A DNA stretch of 64,000 nt from Saprospiraceae bacterium. Lineage in GTDB: Bacteria > Bacteroidota > Bacteroidia > Chitinophagales > Saprospiraceae. The DNA is taken from positions 310,001 through 374,000 of the forward strand of contig JADKDE010000004.1 of the NCBI GenBank assembly GCA_016718505.1, written 5' to 3'. The notes below the pieces were generated by a model. It saw nothing but the letters and a program-made list of their open reading frames with translations, was not told where the DNA came from and did not search any database. Positions 34,015-44,183 of the stretch are shown here, in pieces. Numbering within the stretch: the first letter of the stretch is position 1; each line of letters begins with the position of its first letter. Made by a program: the position numbers and the translations under genes.

Positions 34015-36635
34015 ATGAACATTTTATTTTGAGGCCATTATTTTTAGTTTTAATAGTATTATTGGTTGCAGTTTGCGAGTCTTCTGTATTGGCACAAGTT
34101 ACGGATAGTATTTTCAAGATTAAATCTGATACTGCTTATAAAGTAATTCAGTTTTCGAAGGACAGTCTCGAAGGGGAAGTCCTATACAAATGTGAAGATT
34201 CGAGCATGATTTCGGTAGAGGATAGAACTTTATACCTTTGGGGAGCTGCTGAGGTTAAGTATTTGGATTATCAAATTAATGCACCAGAGATCATCGTAAA
34301 TTTTGCAAAAAAAGAAGTGTATGCAAGGAAAGCCGATGTACTAGGTTCAAAAAGACGGGTTCCTGTAGTGTTTAAGGACAAGGATGAGTATTTTGAGTCT
34401 GACTCGATGAAGTATAATTTTGAGAAAAAAAAAGCCATCGTTTACAGTACGGCGACGAAACAAACAGATTTATTTATTCATGGTGAAAAAACGAAATTGG
34501 TTACTGTAAAGAATGATTCTGGCCAAGTACAGAATTTTATCTATAATAAAAATGCTTTAATCACGACCTGCAATAAAGAAATTCCGCACTATGGGATTCG
34601 GAGTTTGAAGCAAAAAGTTGAACCAGATAAAATCGCAGTCATTGGGGTTTCTTATCTTGAAATCGAAAAAGTACCAACACCTGTTATTTTGCCTTTTGGT
34701 TTTTTTCCATTGTTTAAAAATAAACACCACGGTCTGATTATACCAAGAGACTATGAGAATTCACAGCAATTGGGTTTTGGATTTAGAGATGTAGGCTATT
34801 ATTTCCCGATCTCGGATCGAATTCAAACCACCTTGCTTACTGATATTTATTTAAGAGGGAGCTACAAGCTTGGACTGAATACCGAATACAAAACTCGATA
34901 CAAATATAACGGGAGGCTTCTAATCTCGTATGCGCGACAAGTGACTGAGTCTGCCGAGGTTCTAACCAAAATTGTTCAGCCTTCGTTTAGCATTAACTGG
35001 CAACATAGTCAAGATGAAAAGGCAAATCCTGCACAAATTTTCGGAGTCGTTAATTTTCAAACGAATGATTTCGCGAATCGAACCAATAATAGCGCCAGTG
35101 CGGTGGTCAACAATACCTTCGGATCGAACATAAATTATAGTAGAATTTTTCGCGACAAGCCTTTCAATTTGACGGTTAATGCAAGCCATAATCAAGTGAG
35201 AGCTACGAGGAGAGTTGAGATTCAACTTCCTGTGATAGACTTTTCGATTAACCGTTTTGCTTTGATCAAGCCACCCAAAATTGGCACTCGAAAATGGTAT
35301 CATGATATTGGGATGACATACAACGCTGGATTTAAAAATCAGTACGTAGGTCGAGATACTTCGTTATTTGATTCTGAATCTCTCAAAGATATGTCTTCGG
35401 GATTTCGTCAAGGGTCAAGCATTAATCTAAATTTTCCAGTATTGAAATATTTAAATGTTGGCTTAAGTGCTAACGGAAGCCATTTCATTGAAATGAAAAA
35501 AGTAAAATATACCCTTGACCCAACATGGCGATATAACAACGGGATACGCTATATAACTCGGATAGCACTCAGATAATTTCGATTAGGCAAGACACTATAT
35601 TTGGCAAATTGGATACTTTGGTAAGCTTTTCTCCAATCAATGTTTATGATGCCAATGCGTCTGCTAGTATTTCAACCAATTTGTATGGAACATTACAATT
35701 CAAAGGAAAGCTCAAAGCGATCAGACATACATTGCGGCCTACATTTTCTTTTGGATATTCACCTAAACTGCTCAATAGTGCTGCATATGATTCGATATAT
35801 ACATCCTCTGCACCTAATGCCAAAAGAACGCAAGTATCCAATATCTATCGAGAGCAATTCAGTAGAGGACAAATCAGGACGAAGAATGCATTTACTATCA
35901 ATTATGGATTTACGAATCTCTTTGAGGCTAAGTATCGCGGCTCAAGGGATACAATTGATAAGAAATTAAAACTTTTGGATAATATCAATGTACGAGGCTC
36001 ATATTCGATAGAAGCCGATTCTTTCAATTGGAGTCCCATCTATGTTTCGACGAATTCATTGATATTCAAGAAGTGGACAAATGTCTCCTTTAACGCCGTA
36101 TTTGACCCCTATGGATTGGATACAAATGGTGTGAGAAACAAAGAACTATTATGGAAGAAAAGCCGTAAAACTTGCCCGATTCGATAATTTTAACCTTACG
36201 TTCAATACCAATTTTAGCCTTAAAGATATAAGGAATTTGTTTGAAAAAAAGACGACTACCCAGAGCCCATCTGATGCAATAGATGGAATTTTGGATAATT
36301 TCAGTATTGGACACAATATTGGATTTGTTTTGAAAAATACAGGAAAAAAGAATACTTTTTATACCAATTACCATTCTATCAATACTGCAGGAGATATTAA
36401 ACTATCTAAGCGATGGTCTCTCAATATTACTAATATAGGCTATGATTTTTTATCCAAATCACTGACATATCCTGACTTAGGGTTTAACTGTGACTTACAT
36501 TGCTGGGAGATGGGGATGAGTTGGCAACCACAGCGTGGTACTTATACGTTTTATTTAAGAGTAAAACCTTCAACTTTTGGGTTTATCAATATTCCATATC
36601 GAAAGAATCAATTCGATGCATACTCGGGATATTAA
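34015..36635 (+). CDS. lptD: LPS-assembly protein LptD-like, frameshifted
   Basis: Frames 34029-35576, about 35545-36187 and about 36150-36635 join into an outer-membrane protein of about 870 residues. It has a signal peptide (VLIVLLVAVCESSVLAQ), an OstA-like N-terminal beta-jellyroll (about 55-200, including LWGAAEVKYLDYQINAPEI) and a long barrel. LptD inserts lipopolysaccharide into the outer leaflet. The frame shifts near 35560 and near 36165; junctions read smoothly (DSTQIISIRQDTIFGK; AVKLARFDNFNLTFN). The annotated-looking start at 34029 is TTG, but an ATG at 34015 would enter this frame if one T is missing from a T-run. An essential gene with three breaks points to sequence errors. Confidence 0.75.
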
Positions 36636-36640
36636 AAAAA

Positions 36641-36659
36641 AAGGGGCAATATGCCCCTT
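36641..36659. terminator. Bidirectional terminator between lptD and the DUF4412 gene
   Basis: An eight-base-pair stem AAGGGGCA/TGCCCCTT with a three-base loop is preceded by an A-run and followed by GAAATTTTTC, between two convergent genes. Confidence 0.75.
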
Positions 36660-36681
36660 GAAATTTTTCTTCAATTAGTTC

Positions 36682-37419
36682 TTAAGAGCCTCCTCCGCCT
36701 TGGAACATCTTTGACATTTCTTCTTCTGTCATTTCCTTATAACCAGAAGGCATCTCGAAGTCTTTGTCGTATATTTTTTCAGAGATTTTAACAGCTGTAT
36801 AGGTTAATGCCATTGGGCCTGCGTTTATGGTCATTTGTAGCGGATTTCCTCCTATATCTGGAAGTTTGGTTTTGCCCATTCCTCTATTCATATTGTTGAT
36901 ACCTGCATTTTTAGGCATTTTAATCGCATCGGTCACATAGTAAACCATTTTCATAGGCTCTCCATCTTTCGGAATCATAGAAACTTCTACTTTAGTACAG
37001 GTATATCCGAGTATATTTTTGGTTACACCATCATGTCTTTTTACCTTGAATTCAATGTCTTTCATGGCTTTTTCAGTATCCTTGGTTTTCTTTGAATCCT
37101 TGTCGTTCATGTCTGTAACCAGCTTTATCTTTTTACCCATAATATCCATAAATGAGTACGATTTATTGGCAGCTACATCCGTAAAATTTTTCGTTTTCAT
37201 CATCATCCCCATGGTCATATCCACTCGAGCTTTTGCCTGAGTAAAATAAAATTCCATCAAGCCACCTTTCATCATTTCAGCTGCTTGCATTACCTTGGGG
37301 TCGTCACTTTGCACGTCGGTTACTTCCATTTTGATATATCCTTCTGAAAGTTGTTTTTGAGCAAAACCAATAGAAAAAGTGGTAGAGATCAATAATAAAA
37401 GTAAAAAGATTTTTTTCAT
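36682..37419 (-). CDS. Exported DUF4412-like protein
   Basis: This 245-residue protein has a signal peptide ending SIGFAQ. The pattern GYIKMEVTDVQSDDP, then MEFYFTQAKARVDM and ILGYTCTKVEVSM, fits the DUF4412 family of periplasmic or surface proteins of unknown function. The C-terminus is Met- and Gly-rich (MSKMFQGGGGS). It is monocistronic, between a terminator and the divergent DUF1648 gene. Confidence 0.7.
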   Translation of the reverse strand: MKKIFLLLLLISTTFSIGFAQKQLSEGYIKMEVTDVQSDDPKVMQAAEMMKGGLMEFYFTQAKARVDMTMGMMMKTKNFTDVAANKSYSFMDIMGKKIKLVTDMNDKDSKKTKDTEKAMKDIEFKVKRHDGVTKNILGYTCTKVEVSMIPKDGEPMKMVYYVTDAIKMPKNAGINNMNRGMGKTKLPDIGGNPLQMTINAGPMALTYTAVKISEKIYDKDFEMPSGYKEMTEEEMSKMFQGGGGS

Positions 37420-37530
37420 CTTAAGATTTTTGTATTTTTTGTTTTTGAAATATTACAACACGGGAACGAAATTAAGAGAAAATTTGTTCCAAAGAGTCAT
37501 TTTTTATCATTTTTTTAACTGAAATAAATT

Positions 37531-37989
37531 ATGAATAAGGAAAGAATTATTCTTTTTTGTGTCGGTCTTTATTTAGGATTATCTGTTTATTTGTATTATG
37601 TCCTCCCTCAACAGATTCCTGTCCAGTTTGCAGGAGATGGTTCTGTCAACTGTTGGGGGGATAAAGAAGAGCTTTTCATCATAGCCTTTATTCTTGTAGC
37701 AATCACCTTGTTATTTCGCTTTATCGTCAGACATCCGCATCTCATCACAACACCCGTTCGGATTACCGATGAAAATCGAGATATTTTGTTAAAAAAGTAC
37801 GCAAATCTATTGGAATGGGTAAATTTAATCGTGATCGCCCTGTTTTTTAGTATATTAGGGGTGATGGGAGGTCATGTTCTAGATTGGGCTTTTGTATATC
37901 ATTATGGCCAATGGTTGGCAATGTGCCTTGTTTTTGTGATAATAGGAGTTGTTTTAGTTAATTATAAGTCCATAAAATTAAAGATGTAA
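37531..37989 (+). CDS. DUF1648-like membrane protein
   Basis: This 152-residue protein has four predicted transmembrane helices. The loop after the first helix contains VLPQQIPVQFAGDG, the Leu-Pro...Ile-Pro...Phe-x-x-x-Gly pattern of DUF1648/SdpI-type proteins. The function is unknown. Its 3' end overlaps the convergent ferredoxin gene by 12 bases. Confidence 0.65.
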   Translation: MNKERIILFCVGLYLGLSVYLYYVLPQQIPVQFAGDGSVNCWGDKEELFIIAFILVAITLLFRFIVRHPHLITTPVRITDENRDILLKKYANLLEWVNLIVIALFFSILGVMGGHVLDWAFVYHYGQWLAMCLVFVIIGVVLVNYKSIKLKM

Positions 37990-38325
37990 ATTTGCCTTTT
38001 TCTTAAGCAATTCTTCTTTACTTTCTTGGTATAGAACATCTGGGATACAGCAATCTACAGGGCAAACAGCGGCACATTGTGGTTCTTCATGAAACCCTAC
38101 ACATTCTGTGCATTTATCTGGTACGATGAAATAAAAATCGTCTGAAATGGGTTTGTTTTTTTGCTTGGCATCGATGGTTTGACCGTCCATGAGCAAGTAG
38201 GCTCCCGTAACTGTATTTCCGTCTGAAATAGCCCATTCAATCCCACCTTCGTATATTGCATTGTTCGGACACTCGGGTTCACATGCGCCACAGTTGATGC
38301 ACTCGTCAGTAATTATTATTGCCAT
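37978..38325 (-). CDS. 4Fe-4S dicluster ferredoxin
   Basis: This 115-residue protein has two [4Fe-4S] motifs: CINCGACEPECP (about 9-20), and a second with an insertion between the first cysteines, CTECVGFHEEPQCAAVCP (about 72-89). This YfhL/bacterial-type ferredoxin pattern suits low-potential electron transfer. Its redox partner cannot be named. Confidence 0.9.
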   Translation of the reverse strand: MAIIITDECINCGACEPECPNNAIYEGGIEWAISDGNTVTGAYLLMDGQTIDAKQKNKPISDDFYFIVPDKCTECVGFHEEPQCAAVCPVDCCIPDVLYQESKEELLKKKANLHL

Positions 38326-38368
38326 CTTATCGAATTAATTGTATTAACAATAAACAGATTTACAACCC

Positions 38369-39265
38369 TTAGGTTGATATTTGCCTGTCTTTTTTTAATT
38401 GAAAAATGTAAATTATCGAACTTGAATAATCTACATTCGAAAAGCTTTTTACTATCGTTATCAAGCCTCGGTATAGACCACCAATAGGCCAAAAAGGGTT
38501 TTTCTTGTATTTTTCACTCATCAAGCTTACATAAAATGCATCGAATGGCATCCCTTTCTTTTCTACCAACTGAAAACCAAATTTTTCAAGTAAGGCCCCC
38601 ATTTGCTCAGCTTTGAAATGCCACAAATGTCTCGGAACATCATAGGCTGCCCAATACTCTCGATAATATGCAGCATCGGCAGCATTGGCATTGGGTACAG
38701 CTATGCATAGGGTCCCCTGTGGATTGAGGCGAGCAGCAATTTTTTGCAAAAGTCGCTGTGGCTCGTGCACGTGTTCTAATACATGCCACATTGATATCAA
38801 ATCTACTTTTTCTGTATGAAGAAAAAAGTCTTTCATCGGATATGCGGTGAGGCCATTGGACTGATAGGCGTGTGTCCTCGCGAGGTCACTTGGTTCATAC
38901 CCGATAGTGTTCACTCCTTTGGATTTCATGAAAGCTGCAAAATGTCCCATACCGGATCCAATATCAATCGCATTTGAGGACGCATTCGGTAGATATTTTC
39001 TTAACAAATTGTATTTAACTGTGAGCATATAATTTCTAACCAGTTTATAAATACTGCTTAGAAGATCAGATTTTTCATCTGTGTGGCTGATATAATTGAT
39101 CGAGGCATAATATGGTCCAATATTCTGTTCTGACGGCGCGTCGATGGTCGTCAAAAGACCGCAAGTAGTGCAATTTTTTATTGTAAAAATCTCTTGGGAG
39201 ATCGAATGGTCCTTACAAACTAAAAAAGGAGAATATTCGCTATTTCCACAGATTGGACATTCCAT
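38369..39265 (-). CDS. Class I SAM-dependent methyltransferase with N-terminal zinc ribbon
   Basis: From the ATG at 39265 the protein has about 298 residues. An N-terminal Cys pair set (CPICGN and CTTCGL, about 3-33) suggests a zinc ribbon. The methyltransferase domain follows, with AIDIGSGMGHFAAFM (about 101-115) and MWHVLEHVHEP. This architecture is common among methyltransferases of sugar and polyketide-like pathways; the substrate is unknown. An upstream in-frame start at 39376 would overlap aroE and lacks a leader-like sequence. Confidence 0.78.
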   Translation of the reverse strand: MECPICGNSEYSPFLVCKDHSISQEIFTIKNCTTCGLLTTIDAPSEQNIGPYYASINYISHTDEKSDLLSSIYKLVRNYMLTVKYNLLRKYLPNASSNAIDIGSGMGHFAAFMKSKGVNTIGYEPSDLARTHAYQSNGLTAYPMKDFFLHTEKVDLISMWHVLEHVHEPQRLLQKIAARLNPQGTLCIAVPNANAADAAYYREYWAAYDVPRHLWHFKAEQMGALLEKFGFQLVEKKGMPFDAFYVSLMSEKYKKNPFWPIGGLYRGLITIVKSFSNVDYSSSIIYIFQLKKDRQIST

Positions 39266-39299
39266 TTTTTTAAATATAATTTTGACAAAGGTATTGATA

Positions 39300-40043
39300 T
39301 TATTCGAAGTCTTGACGATGATTGTTCCAAATATTCCAAGAGGCCAAAGCCTGACCCTCGAGCATGATTTCCCCATTAATGACTTTAGCTCCCATTTTAC
39401 TATAAAGCTCCATCATTCGAGTAACGGAAGGATTATATACCATGTCCATAAAAAATTGGTTTTTATGTGCAAATTCGTAGGGTAGGGGCAAACATTCTTC
39501 TACATTTGGAAATGTACCTATCGGCGTACAATTGATGAATAAATCTGTTTCATGAAATTCATTCGTTGAAATATTTTTATAAGAATTTTTGCCAAAACGG
39601 GACAGTATTTTATAATGTATATTGTATTTATTTAATATGTAAATGGCAGATTTTGAGGCTCCACCAGTTCCAAATATCATGGCGGAATTGATTTTTTGCC
39701 CTTGTAGGAGAAAGTCCAAGGAAGCTTGAAATCCCAGGATATCGGTATTGAATCCTTTCCATTTAGAGCCGATTTTAACCAAAGTATTTACGGCGCCAAT
39801 GTGCGCTGCCAGGGAATCTATAACATCTATATACTCGATTATTTTTTCCTTGTAAGGAATGGTAACGTTCAACCCAACCAACTCATGGTTTTCTATAAGT
39901 AGATTTTGCAATAAGGAAAGGTCAGTAAGCGGATACAGATCATACTGATAGTCCGAGATGCTTTCATTGAAAAATTTTTCCGTAAAATATTTTTTAGAAA
40001 AGGAGTGGTCTAGTGGGAATCCAATTAAACCTAACTTTTTCAT
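39300..40043 (-). CDS. aroE: Shikimate dehydrogenase
   Basis: This 247-residue enzyme reduces 3-dehydroshikimate to shikimate with NADPH in aromatic amino-acid synthesis. The shikimate-binding N-terminus KLGLIGFPLDHSFSKKYF, the catalytic Lys in NVTIPYKE (about 66), the glycine-rich NADP loop IFGTGGASKSA and INCTPIGTFPN are present. The window holds no other aro genes. Confidence 0.9.
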   Translation of the reverse strand: MKKLGLIGFPLDHSFSKKYFTEKFFNESISDYQYDLYPLTDLSLLQNLLIENHELVGLNVTIPYKEKIIEYIDVIDSLAAHIGAVNTLVKIGSKWKGFNTDILGFQASLDFLLQGQKINSAMIFGTGGASKSAIYILNKYNIHYKILSRFGKNSYKNISTNEFHETDLFINCTPIGTFPNVEECLPLPYEFAHKNQFFMDMVYNPSVTRMMELYSKMGAKVINGEIMLEGQALASWNIWNNHRQDFE

Positions 40044-40051
40044 AAAATCAT

Positions 40052-40059
40052 TATCTTTG
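40052..40059 (+). promoter_or_regulatory. Candidate -7 box of the AlkB-like gene
   Basis: TATCTTTG (TAnnTTTG) lies 44 bases before the ATG at 40104 and just upstream of the divergent aroE start. Confidence 0.4.
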
Positions 40060-40103
40060 GTTAAAAAAGGAATAACAGTCGTAAAATTAGCAATCGTGAA
40101 GAT

Positions 40104-41132
40104 ATGAAAATAAGTAGTCTCAAATATTGTCTTTCGTTTTTAATTCCAATTTGTACGCTTATATCCTTTTCAGATCCGTCTAAATGGGCCTACTTAACCC
40201 TAGTAGTTGCCTTTGTTTTGATTCCGTTATTGGAATTATTTCTTCCTCAAAATCAGAATAATTATGAAGCGGAAGAGGAAAAAATTCTATTGAATAACAA
40301 ATTTTTTGATTTGGTATTATTGGGTCATTTCATCATACATATCGCTATTTTGTACCTTTTATGAAAATTAGTTAGCACTGAGCAATTGACTTGGATTCAG
40401 TTGATTGGGGTAGTGCTAGCCATGGGGATCTCAAATGGAGTCTCAGGGATCAATGTAGCCCATGAATTGGGCCATCGGAACAATCCGCTACCAAAGCTTA
40501 GTGCTCAACTGCTTTTAGCTTCGACGCTTTATTTCCAATTTTTTATAGAACATAATTTTGGACATCACAAATACGTGGCAACACCTGAAGATCCAGCAAC
40601 AGCTAGGAAGGGTGAATCAGTTTATAGATTTTGGGTGAGAAGTATGTGGCGCGGCTATTTTTCCGCCTGGAAAATTCAGATGAAAATGTTGGGTGGGAAA
40701 TCATTTTTTAGTGTTGAAAATAAATTATTTTGGCTGCATGTCATAGAAATAATTCTTTGCTTGGCTATCATCTTGACATTTGGCTGGTTGTCATTTTTTT
40801 GTTTTTTAGGAGCGGCTCTTATAGGTATTCTATTGCTTGAAACTGTCAATTATGTTGAGCATTATGGACTTCTACGACAAAGGGATGCTCGAGGTAGATA
40901 TGAGCGCGTTATGCCCATTCATAGTTGGAACTCTAATCATACTTTGGGTAGGATAGTGCTTTTCGAATTGACTAGGCACAGCGACCATCATTTTGATTCT
41001 ACCAGAAAATATCAAATCCTGCGACATCACAACAATAGTCCCCAATTGCCATTCGGATATCCAGCATCCATGCTGCTGGCATTGTCACCACCCATTTGGC
41101 GAATGATCGTTCATCCACTATTGCCAGAATAG
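40104..41132 (+). CDS. AlkB-like membrane di-iron hydroxylase with in-frame TGA
   Basis: The joined product has about 342 residues and several transmembrane helices. All histidine boxes of alkane 1-monooxygenases are present: HELGHR, HNFGHHKY, NYVEHYGL and RHSDHH. Such enzymes hydroxylate terminal methyl groups of alkanes or fatty chains using rubredoxin electrons; the actual substrate is open. A TGA at 40362-40364 interrupts the frame at a point where the family has a Trp-like position (YLL-stop-KLVST); the same frame simply continues. One base change (TGG to TGA) would explain it. No rubredoxin gene is adjacent. Confidence 0.8.
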
Positions 41133-41137
41133 TAAGA

Positions 41138-43386
41138 TTATTTCACAAATTTTGCAGCAAAAGAGCCTTTCGGTGAGGTAAAAGTGATGAAATAAATTCC
41201 TTGACTCCAATCGGGATTTAAGTTAATTGAGGAATTTTGGTCAGGGATGGTGCCTGTCGCTAAGGTTTTTCCATTTATATCAAATATAGAATAACGGGCA
41301 TCCATCAGATTCATTGTAGCTCTTATATTTAAAATATCCGTTACTGGATTAGGAAACAACTTTATATCACAAAGGGGCTCTGATATTTGTTTGCTTGAAA
41401 GTGGATTTTCAAACCTAAAGGGAGAGGTAAAAAGGCTCACTCCGCCTCGATTGTTTCCAAGGGCCAATTCTAGTATTCCGTCGCCATTTATATCGGCAGC
41501 CGATAGCCTAAGTTTTTCACCGACAAATGGTAACCCTAAATGATCTAGGTTCACGGGAGTATGGATATTATCCTTTAGGGTGTATCCTTGGATTTTACCA
41601 GCTTCGTTGGCTGTTATGATAATTGGCTCATTGTTATATTTAAAAATATTTACCTGTCCAAAACCACTGCCATATAATGGGGCTCTTGTATTTATATTTG
41701 CCCATAATTCACTGTTAGGGCTGGTGGCCGGATTCGGGTCGAATTGCGGGTTTTCTCTTGTACCTATATTTTCAAAATAATTGACATTGCCATTTTTTTC
41801 GCCAACGATAAGATCCATTTTTCCATCTTTATTGTAGTCGAACATACATGGTGCAGAACTTCTCCCGGCGTATATTTGCTGATACTTAAATTGTAAATTA
41901 GCGGGTGTAAAAAGCTTTGGGTTATTAGACAAATTTTCAATGAAAATCAAATATCCTTCGCCACTACCAACAATCAAATCCATATCGCCATCCCCATTGA
42001 TATCTCCAGCAAAAGGCACCAACTCAAAATATTGGTCAGCGGTAGTTTTCAGATTTAGAAAGTTTGAGTCAATAAGGTTAAAAATTGGATTTTGTTCCGA
42101 ACCAATATTTAAAAATAAATAAAATTGAGTACTTCTTGCATCGTTTTTTGAAATTTGATAACTATTCGCAACGATTAGATCTTTCAAATTGTCTCCATTA
42201 ATGTCCAAAAAGCAAGGAGCACTGTTAGTCCCAAAATCTAGCATTTCACTACCTAAAAAATTATCTGTCTTTCTTTTAAATGTATGAGAAATGGTGTCAA
42301 AAAGGTACAGAGGAGCTTTGGCTTCATAATCTAGGATAAAATAAACCTCATTTGGGCTTGCTATTACATCGGTATTTCCATCCAAATTCTCGTCAATCGC
42401 AAAAGCCGCTGGATACTCAATCAGGTCGATCGGGTGATCATAATAGGGGAAAAGCGTGTCTTGACTGGTGCAAAATGCAGCAGTCTTTGTGCCATATTGG
42501 TAAGATGTACCATCGTATTGAATGAAATATCACCTAGCAATACATCGGTATCGTTGTCTTTGTCGGGATCAAACGCCATAGTCGTCGAACCAATATGTCT
42601 TAATTCGATGGGGGTAGATTGTAGTGGACTGGCGCAGATAGTAGGAGAGGAGGATAATTTTAAAGCTCGATGGACGCCTGTTTCGTAGAATTTTCCCCAG
42701 CAAGGGTCTTTTAATCTAAAGATCATAGAATCTAGGCCATATCCCATTTCTAAACTTTGATTGCTATACCACTCCAATTGCCCTCCAGAGGGATTGAATG
42801 TTAAAATGTCTAAATCACCGTCTCTATCCACATCATCGACAGCAGGAATATCGAAATTGGTTATATACAATTGTGTGAAACCACTAGAACCTCCCGATGG
42901 AATGGGGATCACATCCCAAGATGTTTGGGGAAACTTTATTTTGTTAAATTTTATGGAATCAATGCTTTTATACCCTTGATAAACATCTACACCACTTACA
43001 CCTCTATAAAACGATGAAGCGAAGATGTCCATTATACCATCTTTATTGAAGTCTTTAAAAATAGCCCAATCCATCAATATGGGCAAGTCTATTTTAGGTG
43101 AAAATGGCGCCCAAATGGTATCTTGTTTTCTAGCTTTTCTGAAAAACAGTGTGACAGAGGCTGATTTATCGAAAACAACTAAATCAGGTATCGAATCTTC
43201 ATCTACCTTTAATTGGGAAAATTGAGGATTGTTGAATCCACCTCCCCATGGATTTTTTAATTCAGTATTGTTAACGAATACTTTTGGATTTAATTGAGAA
43301 AAAATTTGGGCTTGGATGTTTTGATGAATCAGTAGATACGCGATAAATACGCCGAGATATTTCTTTAAAAAACAGAGATTTTTCAT
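41138..43386 (-). CDS. FG-GAP/VCBS-repeat surface protein with T9SS sorting domain, frameshifted
   Basis: Two frames (42421-43386 and 41138 to about 42445) join into about 750 residues. The signal peptide ends NIQAQ. Many FG-GAP-type calcium loops follow, for example DVDRDGDLDIL, DINGDGDMDLI, DYNKDGKMDLI and DINGDGILELA, building a beta-propeller. The C-terminus is a T9SS sorting domain (KLFPNPVTDILNIRA). The frame shifts near 42445 beside GGGG/AAAA runs, where the continuing sequence reads YYDHPIDLIEYPAAFAIDEN. It should be surface-exposed or secreted. It overlaps the RluA gene start-to-stop by four bases. Confidence 0.75.
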
Positions 43387-44105
43387 TGACTTTTTATTGA
43401 AAATTTCCTCAAATCAAATAATCCCCAAAGCCTTTCGTGTTCAGACAATGCTTGAGCAATTATTTCTATTTTTTGAACTGGATGTGTAAAGGCTAAGATA
43501 CCACTTCTGAGATAAATGCTGTGTGGATCATCGGTTTCAGCTGCACCATATTTTAAATCATTGATTATTGGACATCCAACGGCACTAAGCTGGGCCCTAA
43601 TCTGATGGGGACGACCCGTCAATGGGTTCAATTTCCACAAATAATAACCACCATTTTCACCTACTATTTCATATTCCATGATGGCCTCTTTTGCGTCTTT
43701 AAGACTCGGCTTGGTATTGTAAATATTTACTTTGTTTTGGGAGGAAGATTTTACGATCCAGTGGACTAAAGTTCCTCTTTGAGCAGCCAATTTTTTTTGA
43801 GTAAGTGCAAAATAAGTTTTATGCAATTGTTTTTGTTGCAACATTTCGTTCATCCTCACCAGACATTTACTGGTCCTAGCGAAAGCGATTAATCCAGATA
43901 CTGGCCTATCTAATCTATGAATGACTCCTAAAAAAACTTCTCCTGGCTTTTCATATTTTGCCTTGATGTATTCTTTGATTTTGTCAGAAAGCGTTTTGTC
44001 TTTTGTGATATCATCGTGGACTAAATCCCCCGCTTTTTTATCAACTATGATGAGATGGTTATCTTCATAAAGCACATTAATCTGGGCAAATTGTTTTTGT
44101 TTCAT
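43383..44105 (-). CDS. RluA-family pseudouridine synthase
   Basis: This 240-residue enzyme isomerises uridine in rRNA or tRNA. The catalytic Asp lies in VIHRLDRPVSGLIAFAR (Asp at about 74), and the C-terminal LNPLTGRPHQIRAQLSAVGC is the second family motif. It lacks an S4 domain, and the exact RNA target cannot be told. The stop overlaps the next gene's ATG. Confidence 0.88.
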   Translation of the reverse strand: MKQKQFAQINVLYEDNHLIIVDKKAGDLVHDDITKDKTLSDKIKEYIKAKYEKPGEVFLGVIHRLDRPVSGLIAFARTSKCLVRMNEMLQQKQLHKTYFALTQKKLAAQRGTLVHWIVKSSSQNKVNIYNTKPSLKDAKEAIMEYEIVGENGGYYLWKLNPLTGRPHQIRAQLSAVGCPIINDLKYGAAETDDPHSIYLRSGILAFTHPVQKIEIIAQALSEHERLWGLFDLRKFSIKSQ

Positions 44106-44183
44106 GGATGTAAAGATACCGAAAAATTGTTTAGCGTTGAACTTCGTTTAGACCATTAAACAAGATTCTGGATTTATATCTGA

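Noticed and set aside
40104..41132. TGA read as tryptophan (recoding)
   Set aside because: TGA ends other genes in this window, including the coupled yigZ-coaE ATGA, so a code change is not supported. A base error or mutation is simpler.
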